Source: a bacterium (GTDB taxonomy: Bacteria > Vulcanimicrobiota > Vulcanimicrobiia > Vulcanimicrobiales > Vulcanimicrobiaceae). From it: DNA of 64,000 bases. The notes below the pieces were generated by a model. The model searched no databases. It saw only the letters and a list, made by a program, of their open reading frames with translations, and had not been told where the DNA came from. This document shows, one piece after another, positions 54,039 to 63,358 of this stretch (position 1 is its first letter; each line of letters opens with the position of its first letter). Location: positions 1-64,000 of the forward strand of contig JAJZED010000011.1 in assembly GCA_021805775.1 (NCBI GenBank), given 5' to 3'. The position numbers and the translations under genes are program-made.

Positions 54039-54131
54039 TGTCATCCCGAGTAGATGGCGAAGCCATCGTATCGAGGGAGCGCTTCTCGCGCGCCTCGATA
54101 CGGGCGTTAAAACGCCCTACTCGGCGTAACA
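54039..54131. repeat. Full cloverleaf element, copy 2c
   Basis: 93 bp; right end reads gcgtaaca instead of gcgtgaca, a single change that weakens the end of the outer stem. Six bases later the phosphatase gene ends. Confidence 0.85.
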
Positions 54132-54136
54132 GCACA

Positions 54137-55501
54137 CTATGCATCCTGTATTTCGGGAACGTGAATGCGAAGCGCGAGAATCGCTACGTCGTCGCGAAGT
54201 CGCCCGCCGCAACGTTCGCGAATGCGTTCGACGATATAATCGGCGAGTTGCTGAGGCTCTTGCGGGCCGCCGGCAACGATCGCCATCGCTGCCTCTTCAC
54301 CGAGCAAATCGCCTTCTTTATTGCGCGCCTCGGTTAGCCCATCGGTCGCAAGCACCAAACAATCGCCGTCGTCAAAAATAACGGTTTTCGTCTCGTACGG
54401 TTCGAGCAATACTCCAAGAACCGGGCCGGTAACGCTTAACTGATGCACGTCGCGGCCGTGCCGGACGAACGCAGAATCGTGCCCGGCACTTGAGTACGTC
54501 AGCTCGCCCTTTGCCGTGTCGAGGATCCCAGCGAACATCGACACGAAGAGATACGGATTTTCGACCGTTTGACCGAACGCGACGTTGAATTCACTTAAAA
54601 TTTGCGCCGGGTCACGGCGGCGCAAAGCGATTCCACGAACGGTAAACTTGACGAATGCAGTGATAACCGCGGCGTCGATCCCCTTCCCGCTGACATCGGC
54701 GATTAGCACGAGCGCGAGGTCGTTCGATAATCGGTAAACATCGAAGAGATCGCCGCCGACGGCGGCATGCGCATCGGCCGATTTATACGCGCTTCCAATT
54801 TCACAATTCGGAAGCGGCACGTGGCTGCTAATGAAGGCCCGTTGAAGAACTTTCGTTACGGTTCGTTCGTCGGCAAGTTGCCGATAGAGGCGAGCGCTGT
54901 AGAGATTGACGCCGAGCGCCAGGACGCCGAACGCTATAAGCCATAAAGAACGTAAATAGATCGCCGAATCGATAGTCGCTTGCATCCGCGCGTCGAGGAG
55001 ATCTTCACGACGAGCGAGATCGAGCGTAACGCTCCGCTCGTAATTCCCCTCGACCTCCGAGAGTATGCGAATCGATTCTTCGATCTCGTCGGATGGCACC
55101 AATTTCCCAGCAAACATCGGCTCGGCAATTCGCCGGCGCAGCACGCTGTCGACACCGCGATAAAGCTTTAGCGCCGCTGCGGCGTCGGGTAGGCGTTCGG
55201 CAACGACGACTCGTTCGATTTTCTCGAGCTGTTTTTGGCGCAGCGCGTCGGCGCGGCGAAAGGTTTTCCGAGCGGCGGCACTCGGCGCACGCCCCTCTAC
55301 CTGAAGCGCTCCAACGATATCGACGCGCGACAAGGCGACCCGGCTCATGAGCATAGCCGCATCCGAAACGGTATGCTCTCTTGCGAGAATGCTCGCAATA
55401 CGCGCCCGCGTTACGGTTGCCACGCGCAGCGAGAAAAAGATTGCCGCCGCAATAAAAAGCGTCGAGGCGATCGTTCCCGCAAACCGGATGGTAGGTTTCG
55501 T
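54137..55501 (-). CDS. SpoIIE/PP2C-type serine phosphatase with membrane sensor
   Basis: 454 residues if started at an ACG at 55501; the first ordinary start (GTG 55423) would cut off most of a predicted helix (TIASTLFIAAAIFFSLRV). GGAGGGG lies seven bases before the ACG and the next codons give KPTIRFAG, as if an ATG had been lost or ACG is used. After an extracytoplasmic helical region comes a second helix near 180-200. The PP2C domain is complete (VGGDLFDVYRL, ADVSGKGIDAA, TDGLTEARN, RDDVAILAL). It dephosphorylates anti-anti-sigma-type partners in known systems; no partner gene is adjacent. Confidence 0.88.
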   Translation of the reverse strand, partial: TKPTIRFAGTIASTLFIAAAIFFSLRVATVTRARIASILAREHTVSDAAMLMSRVALSRVDIVGALQVEGRAPSAAARKTFRRADALRQKQLEKIERVVVAERLPDAAAALKLYRGVDSVLRRRIAEPMFAGKLVPSDEIEESIRILSEVEGNYERSVTLDLARREDLLDARMQATIDSAIYLRSLWLIAFGVLALGVNLYSARLYRQLADERTVTKVLQRAFISSHVPLPNCEIGSAYKSADAHAAVGGDLFDVYRLSNDLALVLIADVSGKGIDAAVITAFVKFTVRGIALRRRDPAQILSEFNVAFGQTVENPYLFVSMFAGILDTAKGELTYSSAGHDSAFVRHGRDVHQLSVTGPVLGVLLEPYETKTVIFDDGDCLVLATDGLTEARNKEGDLLGEEAAMAIVAGGPQEPQQLADYIVERIRERCGGRLRDDVAILALRIHVPEIQDA

Positions 55502-55531
55502 AGAAAGCCCCTCCGAAGAGCATCTAGAGTC

Positions 55532-56884
55532 ATGGAAACTTCAGCGATTGAGAGCGTTTTCAAATCCTACGACGTCCGAGGGCTCTTTCCATCCGAGATT
55601 AACGTAGAGTTAGCTTATAAAATCGGCCGCTGCTTCGTCCCGCTCCTTGGGGCAAAGAGGATCGTCGTTGGCCGCGATATGCGCCCAAGCGGCGAAGATC
55701 TCTTCGCGGCACTGGCGCGGGGAGCGACCGAGGCCGGCGCAGACGTCGTTTCGATCGGGTTAGTCTCTACCGATGCCCTCTATTTCGCCGTCGGTAAGTA
55801 TGGCTTCGACGGCGGAGTGATGATTACCGCGTCGCATAACCCGGCGCAATATAACGGTATGAAATTTACGCGCTCGGAAGCCCAAGCGATATCTTTCGAC
55901 GGCGGTTTGCGAGAGATACGCGACCGCATCCTTGCCGACAACCTTCCCCCGAAAGCCGCAAAGACGGGTGCCATCTCCGAACGCTTCGTCCTCGACGACT
56001 TTGCCGAACATGCCTTGAGCTTTGTCGATCGCTCGAAAATCAAGCCTTTCAAAATCGCGATCGACGCAGGCAACGGAATGGCGGGGGCAACCGTACCGCA
56101 CGTTTTCAAACATCTCCTGTGTACCGTCGTGCCGCTGTTCTTTGAACTTGACGGAAACTTTCCCAATCATCCGGCAAGCCCGATCGAGCCGGAAAATATG
56201 CTCGATCTTCAAGCGGCAGTGCGTAAACACGGTTGCGATCTTGGGGTTGCATTCGACGGCGATGCCGACCGCATGTTTTTAGTCGACGAACGCGGCGAAC
56301 TCATCGATGGAAGCACCGTTACCGCTCTCGTAGCTATCAGCACGCTCAAGCGATATCCAGGGGCGAAGATTCTCTACAATCTCATCTGCAGCCGCAGCGT
56401 CCCCGAACAAATTTCCTCACATGGCGGCATCCCCATCCGCTCGCAAGTCGGGCACTCGATTATTAAGAAAGTCATGCGCGACGACGACGTCGTATTCGGT
56501 GGCGAGCATAGCGGGCATTTCTATTTCCGCGATAACTGGTATGCCGACTCGGGAATGATCGCCCTCATGTCGTGCCTGGAGCTCTTTAGCGAGAGCCCAA
56601 CGAACGTCAGCGCGACGATCGCGCCCATCGATACCCGCGCGCGCTCCGGCGAGATCAATTCCCATGTCGAAAATATTTCCGAAACGCTACGACGTCTCGC
56701 CGCAGCGCATCCCGATGCCGAGGTCGACCACCTCGACGGCCTCACCATCTCCTACCCCCACTGGTGGATGAACGTCCGGCCCTCCAATACCGAACCCTTA
56801 CTGCGCCTCAACGTCGAGGCGGATGACCGTGCGAGCATGGAACGCGAACGGGACGCGGCTTTAGCGCTCATTCGAGGAAAGTAG
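55532..56884 (+). CDS. manB: Phosphomannomutase/phosphoglucomutase
   Basis: 450 residues from ATG 55532. All four alpha-D-phosphohexomutase motifs: ITASHNPAQYNGMKF (phospho-serine), DGDADRMFLVDE (metal loop), GGEHSGHFYF (sugar loop) and RPSNTEPLLRLNVEA (phosphate loop). Converts mannose-6-P/glucose-6-P to the 1-phosphates for polysaccharide precursors. Starts 30 bases from the divergent phosphatase start. Confidence 0.93.
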   Translation: METSAIESVFKSYDVRGLFPSEINVELAYKIGRCFVPLLGAKRIVVGRDMRPSGEDLFAALARGATEAGADVVSIGLVSTDALYFAVGKYGFDGGVMITASHNPAQYNGMKFTRSEAQAISFDGGLREIRDRILADNLPPKAAKTGAISERFVLDDFAEHALSFVDRSKIKPFKIAIDAGNGMAGATVPHVFKHLLCTVVPLFFELDGNFPNHPASPIEPENMLDLQAAVRKHGCDLGVAFDGDADRMFLVDERGELIDGSTVTALVAISTLKRYPGAKILYNLICSRSVPEQISSHGGIPIRSQVGHSIIKKVMRDDDVVFGGEHSGHFYFRDNWYADSGMIALMSCLELFSESPTNVSATIAPIDTRARSGEINSHVENISETLRRLAAAHPDAEVDHLDGLTISYPHWWMNVRPSNTEPLLRLNVEADDRASMERERDAALALIRGK

Positions 56885-56964
56885 CGGCGCCGAAACCGCA
56901 GCCGCGCTACCGTGGTTGATGCGGAGTTACGAACCTCGACTAAGCCATGAAGGATGAACGTAGA

Positions 56965-57465
56965 ATGACCGCAACCAACTCCTTTCTCCATCGCACTCGC
57001 GTCGATTTGCCCGAGCAAGGGCGAGAACGCCTGATCGCGCTTCTCAATGCGACCTTGGCGACCGCACTCGACTTCAAGACGCAGATCAAGCAGGCGCACT
57101 GGAATGTCGCCGGCCCGCACTTTATCGCGCTTCACGAGTTTTTCGATAGCCTTGCAGCCGAAGCGGAAGGCGCCGTCGATCTCATTGCCGAGCGCGTGCT
57201 TCAACTCGGTGGTACCGCGCTCGGCACCGCCAAGATCGCGGCCGAACGTTCGATCCTCGGCGAGTATCCTCACCACGCCGTCGACGGGAAACAGCACCTC
57301 GAAGCGCTCGCCGAACGGATGGCAATCTTCGCCAATCATCTTCGCGTACAGATCGACGAGAGCGCCAAACTTGGCGACCAAGCAACGGCCGATATATACA
57401 CCGAGCTCTGTCGGGCCGCCGACAAAAGTCTCTGGATGCTTGAAGCGCATCTACGAACCGCTTAG
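56965..57465 (+). CDS. dps: Dps-type ferritin-like DNA-protection protein
   Basis: 166 residues from ATG 56965 with AAGGA ten bases upstream; ATG 56947 would add MKDERR. The ferroxidase site lies in KQAHWNVAGPHFIALHEFFD (His and the Asp/Glu pair), between helices of the four-helix bundle. No strongly basic N- or C-tail, so DNA binding is uncertain. Oxidises and stores iron using hydrogen peroxide. Confidence 0.93.
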   Translation: MTATNSFLHRTRVDLPEQGRERLIALLNATLATALDFKTQIKQAHWNVAGPHFIALHEFFDSLAAEAEGAVDLIAERVLQLGGTALGTAKIAAERSILGEYPHHAVDGKQHLEALAERMAIFANHLRVQIDESAKLGDQATADIYTELCRAADKSLWMLEAHLRTA

Positions 57466-57476
57466 CGACTGTACTT

Positions 57477-60206
57477 TTGAGCGCATCGACAAACGTTAGC
57501 GCCGATGCAATGCGGCGATACGACCGGACGCGCGACGAACTCGTCGCGCGTCTCCTCGTTCTCGAGGAGGCGCTCGGCGAGCGCGAGAGCGCGCCCGTTC
57601 GCTCCACGCGGGAGATGCTCGCGCGCGGAAAATTCGTGCTGGCGGTCGTCGGCGAGTTCTCCAGCGGCAAGTCGTACTTGCTCAACGCGCTGCTGGGGAA
57701 GTTTCGTCGCGAAGTATCGGGCGACGCGCGGCGTCTCGTCGGGCTCCTCGCCGTCGATATCAATCCGTCAACGGCCACCATTACCGAACTCGAAAACGGC
57801 GAGCGCGACGAAGCGACGGCGTACTACGAAAGCGGCCGTTCCGAACGCATCCCGCTCGATCGGCTCAATCGCTTTATCGCCGTTGGTTCCGGCGATGTGG
57901 GCACGCTCCACACGGCGACCACCGACGAGAACGACGTGCCGACGCACGTTCGCGTGACGACGCCCTCGGAATTTCTCGCGCGCGGCTTTCTCGTCGCCGA
58001 TACGCCGGGGCTCGCTTCGGCGAATCCGGCCCATCGCCGCGCGACGCTGAGCTTTCTCCCGGGAGCCGATGCGGTACTCTACCTTATCGATACGCAACAA
58101 CCGTTTAGCGAAGGTGACGCATCGTTCTTAGGTATCGTGCGTCGCCATATCGACAGCATTTTCATCGTTCAGACAAAAATCGACCTATGGAATCGATTGA
58201 GCGCCGACGGTCGCCCCGCCTGGCAAAATGCTACCGAACGCATCGAACGGCTGGCTGCAATTCACGCACCGGGAACGTTCGTCTATCCGCTCTCGGCGCG
58301 CGATTATGTCGAAGGAAACTTCGACGAAGATCCCGAGCGAGTTGCTGCAAGCCGTTTTCTTCCGTTCCTCGAAGCGCTCGACGCGTCGTTGATTGCGCGT
58401 ACCGGGCGCTCGCGTCTGCGTCGCGCGCGCGACGCTGCGGCGCGCGTCGGCGGCGATACGCTGGCGCACATCGACGGCGACCTCGCCATGCTTGCCCTTC
58501 CCAAAGAGACGTTAGAAGCCGAGTTACTGGCGCGAACGCCAAAACTCGTCGAGCTCGACGAACGAATCGAGACGCAACGTCGTCTTCTCGTCGAAGAGGG
58601 AACCAAGCGAAACGCGAATCTCTCGCAGGAGAGTTCCGCACTCGCCGAAGAGCTAGAACTCGCTCTCGCGCAAGCGTTCGATACCACCGATATTGCAAAG
58701 TTGCGCGACCGCGCTCGCTTGCACGTCTTGGTCGACCGCGTGACCGCACAGGCCGTCGAAGCCTTTGCCAAGCGCATAGCGTTGCTCGCAGTCGAGCCGT
58801 TAGAGGCGATCGAGCGCGCGGCCGGTTCGGATATTCCGCTGCGATTTTCGCTCGTCGAGTCGGCCGCCGCCGCCTTTGGGGGACAACCCGGTACGAGCCT
58901 CTGGAGCGGTGAACCCGCTACCGCGATCGCCGCAACGATCGTACTCGATGCGATCGGCGGCCCGGCTATCGCGCTCGTACATGCAATTTCGATGCGTTTT
59001 GCCGCCGCTGCAAACGAAACGTACATGAAGCGCGAACTCATCGCCGATCTGCGAGCATCGATTTTTCCGGCGCTGCGCAAAGATGTCGAAGATTTAGGAA
59101 TCCGTATTTCGCAAAATATCGAACGTATCGATGCCGCTCTCGATACGGCTCTCATCGCGGCCGGAAGAAGCGCGCGCGACGCAGATATCGGTAGCGTCGA
59201 ACGAGCGTTGGCCGCAGTTGCCGCCGGCTCGGTCGCGCAGAGCGAACGTTCCATGCGCGAACGACGCGCGACCATCGAGCGCGAGCTTGCCGATATCGCA
59301 CGTATCGCCGATGCGTTTTTGCGCGAGGAGCCGGAGATCGCCGCCGCCGACCCCGGCACCGAGATGCTCCGGCGCGCGCACAGCGACCCGAGCCTCGACG
59401 CCGCGGCGTATGCCCGCGGATTGCGCCCGCAGCGCTGGCGCGTCGCTGTTTTGGGGGCATTGCGCCGTGGAAAATCCTCGCTTATCGATGCCTTTGCGGG
59501 CCGAGCCGTTCTCGGCGACGAGATCCCCGGCATGGCGCGTTTTCCGATACACGTACGCTACGGCGAGCGTGACGAAGCGTTCGCCCTCGACCATAATGGA
59601 GCGTGGAGTGCGATCGATCGCTCCGCGGTCGGTGAAGCCGCGCGACGATCGCCGGTGCTCGTACTCACCCCGTGGAAATTCCCGCGTGAGTTGGTGCTCG
59701 TTCACGCGCCGGCGTTCGATTCCGGCGATATCGACGCCGAAGATATCGCCCTCATGGCCGCTCGGAGTGCGAGCGAAGTGCTCTGCCTCTTCTCGCGGCA
59801 GCTCTCCGAGCGCGAGTTAAGCCTCTACGAACGAATCGCCGAACTCGGCAAACCGATGTTGTTCGCACATACGATGGCCGACAACGAGAGCGTCGGCGAA
59901 CGACGCAACGTCCTCGATCTCGCTCGCCGCTATCTCGCCGAACGGAAGATTCCCGCGGCGCGTCTCTTCACCGTCTCCGCGCAAGAGTATGCCGGCGCGC
60001 GCGCGGTCGGCCGCGCCCCCGCAGGCTGGAACGAACTCGATGCCCTGCGCGAGACGCTCGACGGACACGCGGCCGCGCATATGGAGCGTCTCGCGCGACT
60101 CGAACGATCGAACGCCGAGATCGACCGCGAGATCCAACGCCCGGCCAAGGAGGCCGCCGCGCGTCCCGCAGGAGCAACCTTTCTTCGTCGACTCTTTGGC
60201 GGCTAG
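57477..60206 (+). CDS. Bacterial dynamin-like protein with two GTPase domains
   Basis: 909 residues; TTG 57477 or ATG 57510 may be the start. First G domain: GEFSSGKSYLLNALLG (G1), VADTPGLAS (G3), TKIDLW (G4). A long helical stalk (about 310-640) includes a hydrophobic paddle-like stretch (AIAATIVLDAIGGPAIALVH). A second G-like domain begins near 660: VLGALRRGKSSLIDAF, but its G3 is VHAPAF, lacking the DxxG aspartate. Fused double dynamins such as DynA act at membranes; here one head seems degenerate. Twelve bases after dps. Confidence 0.85.
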   Translation: MSASTNVSADAMRRYDRTRDELVARLLVLEEALGERESAPVRSTREMLARGKFVLAVVGEFSSGKSYLLNALLGKFRREVSGDARRLVGLLAVDINPSTATITELENGERDEATAYYESGRSERIPLDRLNRFIAVGSGDVGTLHTATTDENDVPTHVRVTTPSEFLARGFLVADTPGLASANPAHRRATLSFLPGADAVLYLIDTQQPFSEGDASFLGIVRRHIDSIFIVQTKIDLWNRLSADGRPAWQNATERIERLAAIHAPGTFVYPLSARDYVEGNFDEDPERVAASRFLPFLEALDASLIARTGRSRLRRARDAAARVGGDTLAHIDGDLAMLALPKETLEAELLARTPKLVELDERIETQRRLLVEEGTKRNANLSQESSALAEELELALAQAFDTTDIAKLRDRARLHVLVDRVTAQAVEAFAKRIALLAVEPLEAIERAAGSDIPLRFSLVESAAAAFGGQPGTSLWSGEPATAIAATIVLDAIGGPAIALVHAISMRFAAAANETYMKRELIADLRASIFPALRKDVEDLGIRISQNIERIDAALDTALIAAGRSARDADIGSVERALAAVAAGSVAQSERSMRERRATIERELADIARIADAFLREEPEIAAADPGTEMLRRAHSDPSLDAAAYARGLRPQRWRVAVLGALRRGKSSLIDAFAGRAVLGDEIPGMARFPIHVRYGERDEAFALDHNGAWSAIDRSAVGEAARRSPVLVLTPWKFPRELVLVHAPAFDSGDIDAEDIALMAARSASEVLCLFSRQLSERELSLYERIAELGKPMLFAHTMADNESVGERRNVLDLARRYLAERKIPAARLFTVSAQEYAGARAVGRAPAGWNELDALRETLDGHAAAHMERLARLERSNAEIDREIQRPAKEAAARPAGATFLRRLFGG

Positions 60207-60249
60207 CGGCCGAGGGGGTAACCCGGGACCGTCGAAGCAGCATTTCGGT

Positions 60250-61395
60250 ATGCCTATCATCATCGGTCCGGCCTTCCTCGCCGTAGGCGACGGCAGTTCG
60301 GCCTACGCGAGGCTGGCGATCGATCGCGGCCGTATCGCGGAGATTCTCCCGGCCGAAGGCCCAAGCGACCATCCCTGCCCCGAAGGGTGTTCGATTGCAC
60401 CCGGCCTCATCGATCTGCATACGAACGGTGCCGATGATATGCTCTTCAATCGCGATCAGGGATACGCCGTACCGGTCGCTTCACGCGCCTATGCCGCGAC
60501 CGGCGCGACCGGCTTCGTCGCCTCGGTGATGACCGCGCCCTGGGAATCGATGCTGCATGCCGCTTCGGAGATCGTGGAGGCGGCGCACGAGTTAGAGGAG
60601 AGCGAGCCACAGGGAGCGCGCTGCCTCGGCATTCACTTCGAGGGGCCTTTTCTCAATACGAAATTCCGCCGCGTTCACCGCGGCGATTGTTTGCTCGCAG
60701 CTTCGAGTGTACGCGCGCAAGAGATGGTTGATGCCTGCCGGGGTGCGCTAGTCATGGTCACGCTCGCGCCGGAGGTCGAGGGGGCGAGCGAGTTCGTGCG
60801 CACGATGCTCGAACACGGCGTCGCCTGCTCCGCAGGACATACGGCGGCGCGCTACGCCGAGGGATTGCTTGCGATCGGCACCGGCTATCGTAGCCTTACG
60901 CATGCATTTAACGGCATGGGGCCGCTCGATCATCGCGACCCGTCGTTGCTTGCGGCCTTCATGCAGGACCGGCGCACGACCGTGCAACTCATCTGTGACG
61001 GGCACCATGTCTCGCCGCCGATGGTCGACCTGCTCTATCGCATGCTCGGCGACCGCGTCGTTCTCACCACCGACTTCATGCCCCCGGCAGGGCCGGGCTA
61101 TCGCGTTGAAGGCGGCGTCATGCGCGCCGACGACGGCACGATTGCGGGGAGCGCGCTGACGATGGATCGCGCTTTACGAAATTATATGGCGTTTACGGGC
61201 CTGCCGTTCGCGCAAGCGATCGTTGCCGCGTCGCACGCCCCCGCGCGCACGATCGGCGCGCAAAGCGAAGTGGGGCGCATCGCCGTCGGGATGCGGGCGG
61301 ACCTATCGTTCTGGGACGACCGTTACGACGTGCTGGCGACAATGGTCGGCGGCGAATTCGTCTACCGACGCGCAGAGGCGCTCGTCCCGAATTAA
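60250..61395 (+). CDS. nagA: N-acetylglucosamine-6-phosphate deacetylase
   Basis: 381 residues from ATG 60250. Amidohydrolase: GLIDLHTNGADDM, GIHFEGPFLN (metal Glu), SAGHTAA and THAFNGM (metal and substrate His), TTDFMPPAG (catalytic Asp). C-terminal small beta domain closes with VGMRADLSFWDDRYDVL. Removes acetyl from GlcNAc-6-P in amino-sugar recycling; no nagB or PTS gene is near. Confidence 0.9.
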   Translation: MPIIIGPAFLAVGDGSSAYARLAIDRGRIAEILPAEGPSDHPCPEGCSIAPGLIDLHTNGADDMLFNRDQGYAVPVASRAYAATGATGFVASVMTAPWESMLHAASEIVEAAHELEESEPQGARCLGIHFEGPFLNTKFRRVHRGDCLLAASSVRAQEMVDACRGALVMVTLAPEVEGASEFVRTMLEHGVACSAGHTAARYAEGLLAIGTGYRSLTHAFNGMGPLDHRDPSLLAAFMQDRRTTVQLICDGHHVSPPMVDLLYRMLGDRVVLTTDFMPPAGPGYRVEGGVMRADDGTIAGSALTMDRALRNYMAFTGLPFAQAIVAASHAPARTIGAQSEVGRIAVGMRADLSFWDDRYDVLATMVGGEFVYRRAEALVPN

Positions 61396-61399
61396 CGAG

Positions 61400-61891
61400 T
61401 TAATACGTCCCTAGCTCTCGCGCAATCTCCGCTTTCATCGCATCGGTCGAGACTCTCGTTTCGAGAAACACGCCGACCGCTCCGACGAGAACCGTTAGCG
61501 TCCCGCCAACCGTTAAGGCCGTCGGCAACCATGGAAGCGCGTCGCGCGTGAGCGCGTTGAGCGCGACGGCAAGACTCGCCAGAACGAAAAGGCCGATCGC
61601 CAGATGATATGCCGAGAGCGCCCGCTGCAAATAGTTAATGCGCGTTTGGTAGAGCCGTAACTCGGCGAGTATCGCCTCGCGCTGGTTATCGCCGCCTGAG
61701 GGCAGCGCATGAATTTCGACAAAAAGCGCGCGTGCGCGGTCGACCGCCCGCACCACGCGCGTCATCGTAACGTTGAGTAAATTTCCGCAAGCCAGGATAA
61801 ACACCGCGGGGGCAATCATCTGTGCGATAATCGCCGTAATCGGAGTTCCCTGCGCCATCCCTATCGAAAATGGAAGCGAAGCTCCAGTCAT
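61400..61891 (-). CDS. DUF2721 family membrane protein
   Basis: 163 residues from ATG 61891 with GGAAGGG upstream. Helices near 18-38, 92-115 and 122-145, with a charged helix (about 40-80: NVTMTRVVRAVDRARALFVE) between the first two, the layout of DUF2721. Function unknown. Ends five bases from nagA. Confidence 0.75.
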   Translation of the reverse strand: MTGASLPFSIGMAQGTPITAIIAQMIAPAVFILACGNLLNVTMTRVVRAVDRARALFVEIHALPSGGDNQREAILAELRLYQTRINYLQRALSAYHLAIGLFVLASLAVALNALTRDALPWLPTALTVGGTLTVLVGAVGVFLETRVSTDAMKAEIARELGTY

Positions 61892-61993
61892 GTTATTCCC
61901 TTCCCAAATGGTCGGTAAGCGCCGATGCGGCCCGAACTCCCTGCCCGACAATGCCGGGATAATACGGCGAGGCCGTCATCCACACCCGCCCAA

Positions 61994-63358
61994 TCATTTC
62001 GGCGGGTGACACGTATTGCGGCGATAAAGCGAAACGCCATCCTTTTCCCAAACAACGGAATACTCTCCCGCTTCGCGTTTGGAAATCGTCGAAAATAATT
62101 GTAACTGCGTCTCCGGCAATAATGAGGGATCGACGAGCGCGTAGCAAGGGAGGCGTTTCAAACCCAACTCGAAGCGCCGACTTCTCCAGAGATGCCCGAA
62201 GGGCCCGTTGCTCACACCGATCGTGCCCCGTCGCGGTAGGTCGTTCGTAAGGATAGAATCGAGGACCGCGTCTTGCGTCGTCCTTCCGTGGACCGTCGCC
62301 TTCCAGTGCAATGGACTCGCAAAAATCAAAATCGCAGCGCTCGCGAACAAACACCATGCAAATACTTTCGGAAGCATAGCGGGCCGATTAGCGCCGATAC
62401 GTGCGGCTCCCATTACAAACGCGACCATGATGTAACCGATCCATACACCGCTATAATGCGCCTGAACGTCTCGCAGCGAGTCGTCGGGCGGGATTAAGAC
62501 TTCGAACAACGGCGCCACCGCGAAGAGCAGCCAGCGGCCGCTCATTAGAGGCAACAAACCGAGCGGCACGAGCACCTCGCATAGAAAACCGATCCGCCGT
62601 AGCATGCTCGTGACGGGTGGGGTAACGGCGCTTGCAACCGGTGAAAACACCGGACTTAACGCAATCCAACTCGCATGCACTTCGTTGCGCCACACCAACC
62701 ACGCCGTCGGGACGGCGAGCGAGACGCAAAAACACACTACCGCAAATCGCATGAGGTCGCGATCCTCTGTTTTGCGAGCATACAATCCGGCAATGAGTGC
62801 ATCCCATGCCAGAAATACACCTTGATCTTCTTTAATCCCAAGGGTGAACGTCGCCACCAACGAGGCAGCGAGCCAGTTGCGACGCAGAACGAATACAAAC
62901 AACCAAATTGTTGCTGCGGGTGCAAAACAGGTTTCGTACGGAGCGTTGTAAATCAGTCCACCCAGTGGAGGGTATAGGAAACCAACCCACGCGGCGGCAA
63001 TTGCGTAGTTATTCGGCAAGCGCGTTTTTGCGAGTTCGTAAACCCCGAGGCCAACGAGCATTCCGGCTAAAGATTGAAAAATGAGAACGGGAAGAACGGA
63101 GTGCGTGAGCTGAACGAAGGGCGCAAACAAATCGTAAATCGGTGAAAAATGTACGTAAAAGTGGCTACCCTCTACCGAGTTCCGTAACATACCCGACGGA
63201 TCGTTCATCGCCTGTAGGAAAAGGCCAAAGTCGGTTAGACTATTGTACGTCCACCAAGTGTTGAAATTGAGAGCCAAATACGAGAAAAAAAACAGCCCCG
63301 CACCCACCCATAAAGATGCCTTGCGTAGACGTAAATAGGCGGACACGGACGCTATCAA
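61994..63358 (-). CDS. DUF2079 polytopic membrane protein
   Basis: 454 residues, about 10-11 helices. LGIKEDQGVFLAWDALIAGL and the N-terminal NSLTDFGLFLQAMNDPSG match DUF2079, a GT-C glycosyltransferase-like family. It is more AT-rich than its neighbours. The soluble C-terminal 80 residues (SILTNDLPRRGTIGVSNGPF onward) are typical. Its start overlaps the livF stop by four bases, although a functional link is not obvious. Confidence 0.82.
   Translation of the reverse strand: MIASVSAYLRLRKASLWVGAGLFFFSYLALNFNTWWTYNSLTDFGLFLQAMNDPSGMLRNSVEGSHFYVHFSPIYDLFAPFVQLTHSVLPVLIFQSLAGMLVGLGVYELAKTRLPNNYAIAAAWVGFLYPPLGGLIYNAPYETCFAPAATIWLFVFVLRRNWLAASLVATFTLGIKEDQGVFLAWDALIAGLYARKTEDRDLMRFAVVCFCVSLAVPTAWLVWRNEVHASWIALSPVFSPVASAVTPPVTSMLRRIGFLCEVLVPLGLLPLMSGRWLLFAVAPLFEVLIPPDDSLRDVQAHYSGVWIGYIMVAFVMGAARIGANRPAMLPKVFAWCLFASAAILIFASPLHWKATVHGRTTQDAVLDSILTNDLPRRGTIGVSNGPFGHLWRSRRFELGLKRLPCYALVDPSLLPETQLQLFSTISKREAGEYSVVWEKDGVSLYRRNTCHPPK

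Larger units (their letters stand above)
53576..54131. repeat. Array of cloverleaf-type palindromic elements, locus 2
   Basis: Fills the junction between btuD and the convergent phosphatase gene. Three full elements (53706-53798, 53887-53978, 54039-54131) plus at least eight left-half copies of gtcatcccgagtag with varied hairpins. A 180-bp unit is tandemly repeated. Outer stem tgtcatcccgagtag with ctactcggcgtgaca, inner stem cgtatcgagg with cctcgatacg as at locus 1. Side arms ATGGC-gaa-GCCAT and GGCGTT-aa-AACGCC differ from locus 1. The first half element contributes the btuD stop codon. Confidence 0.9.

Noticed and set aside
53588-54337. A 249-codon plus-strand frame of repeated SSRVDGEA-type peptides
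   Set aside because: It is the translation of the palindromic repeat array. The stems, not the frame, are conserved, and it has no ribosome site.
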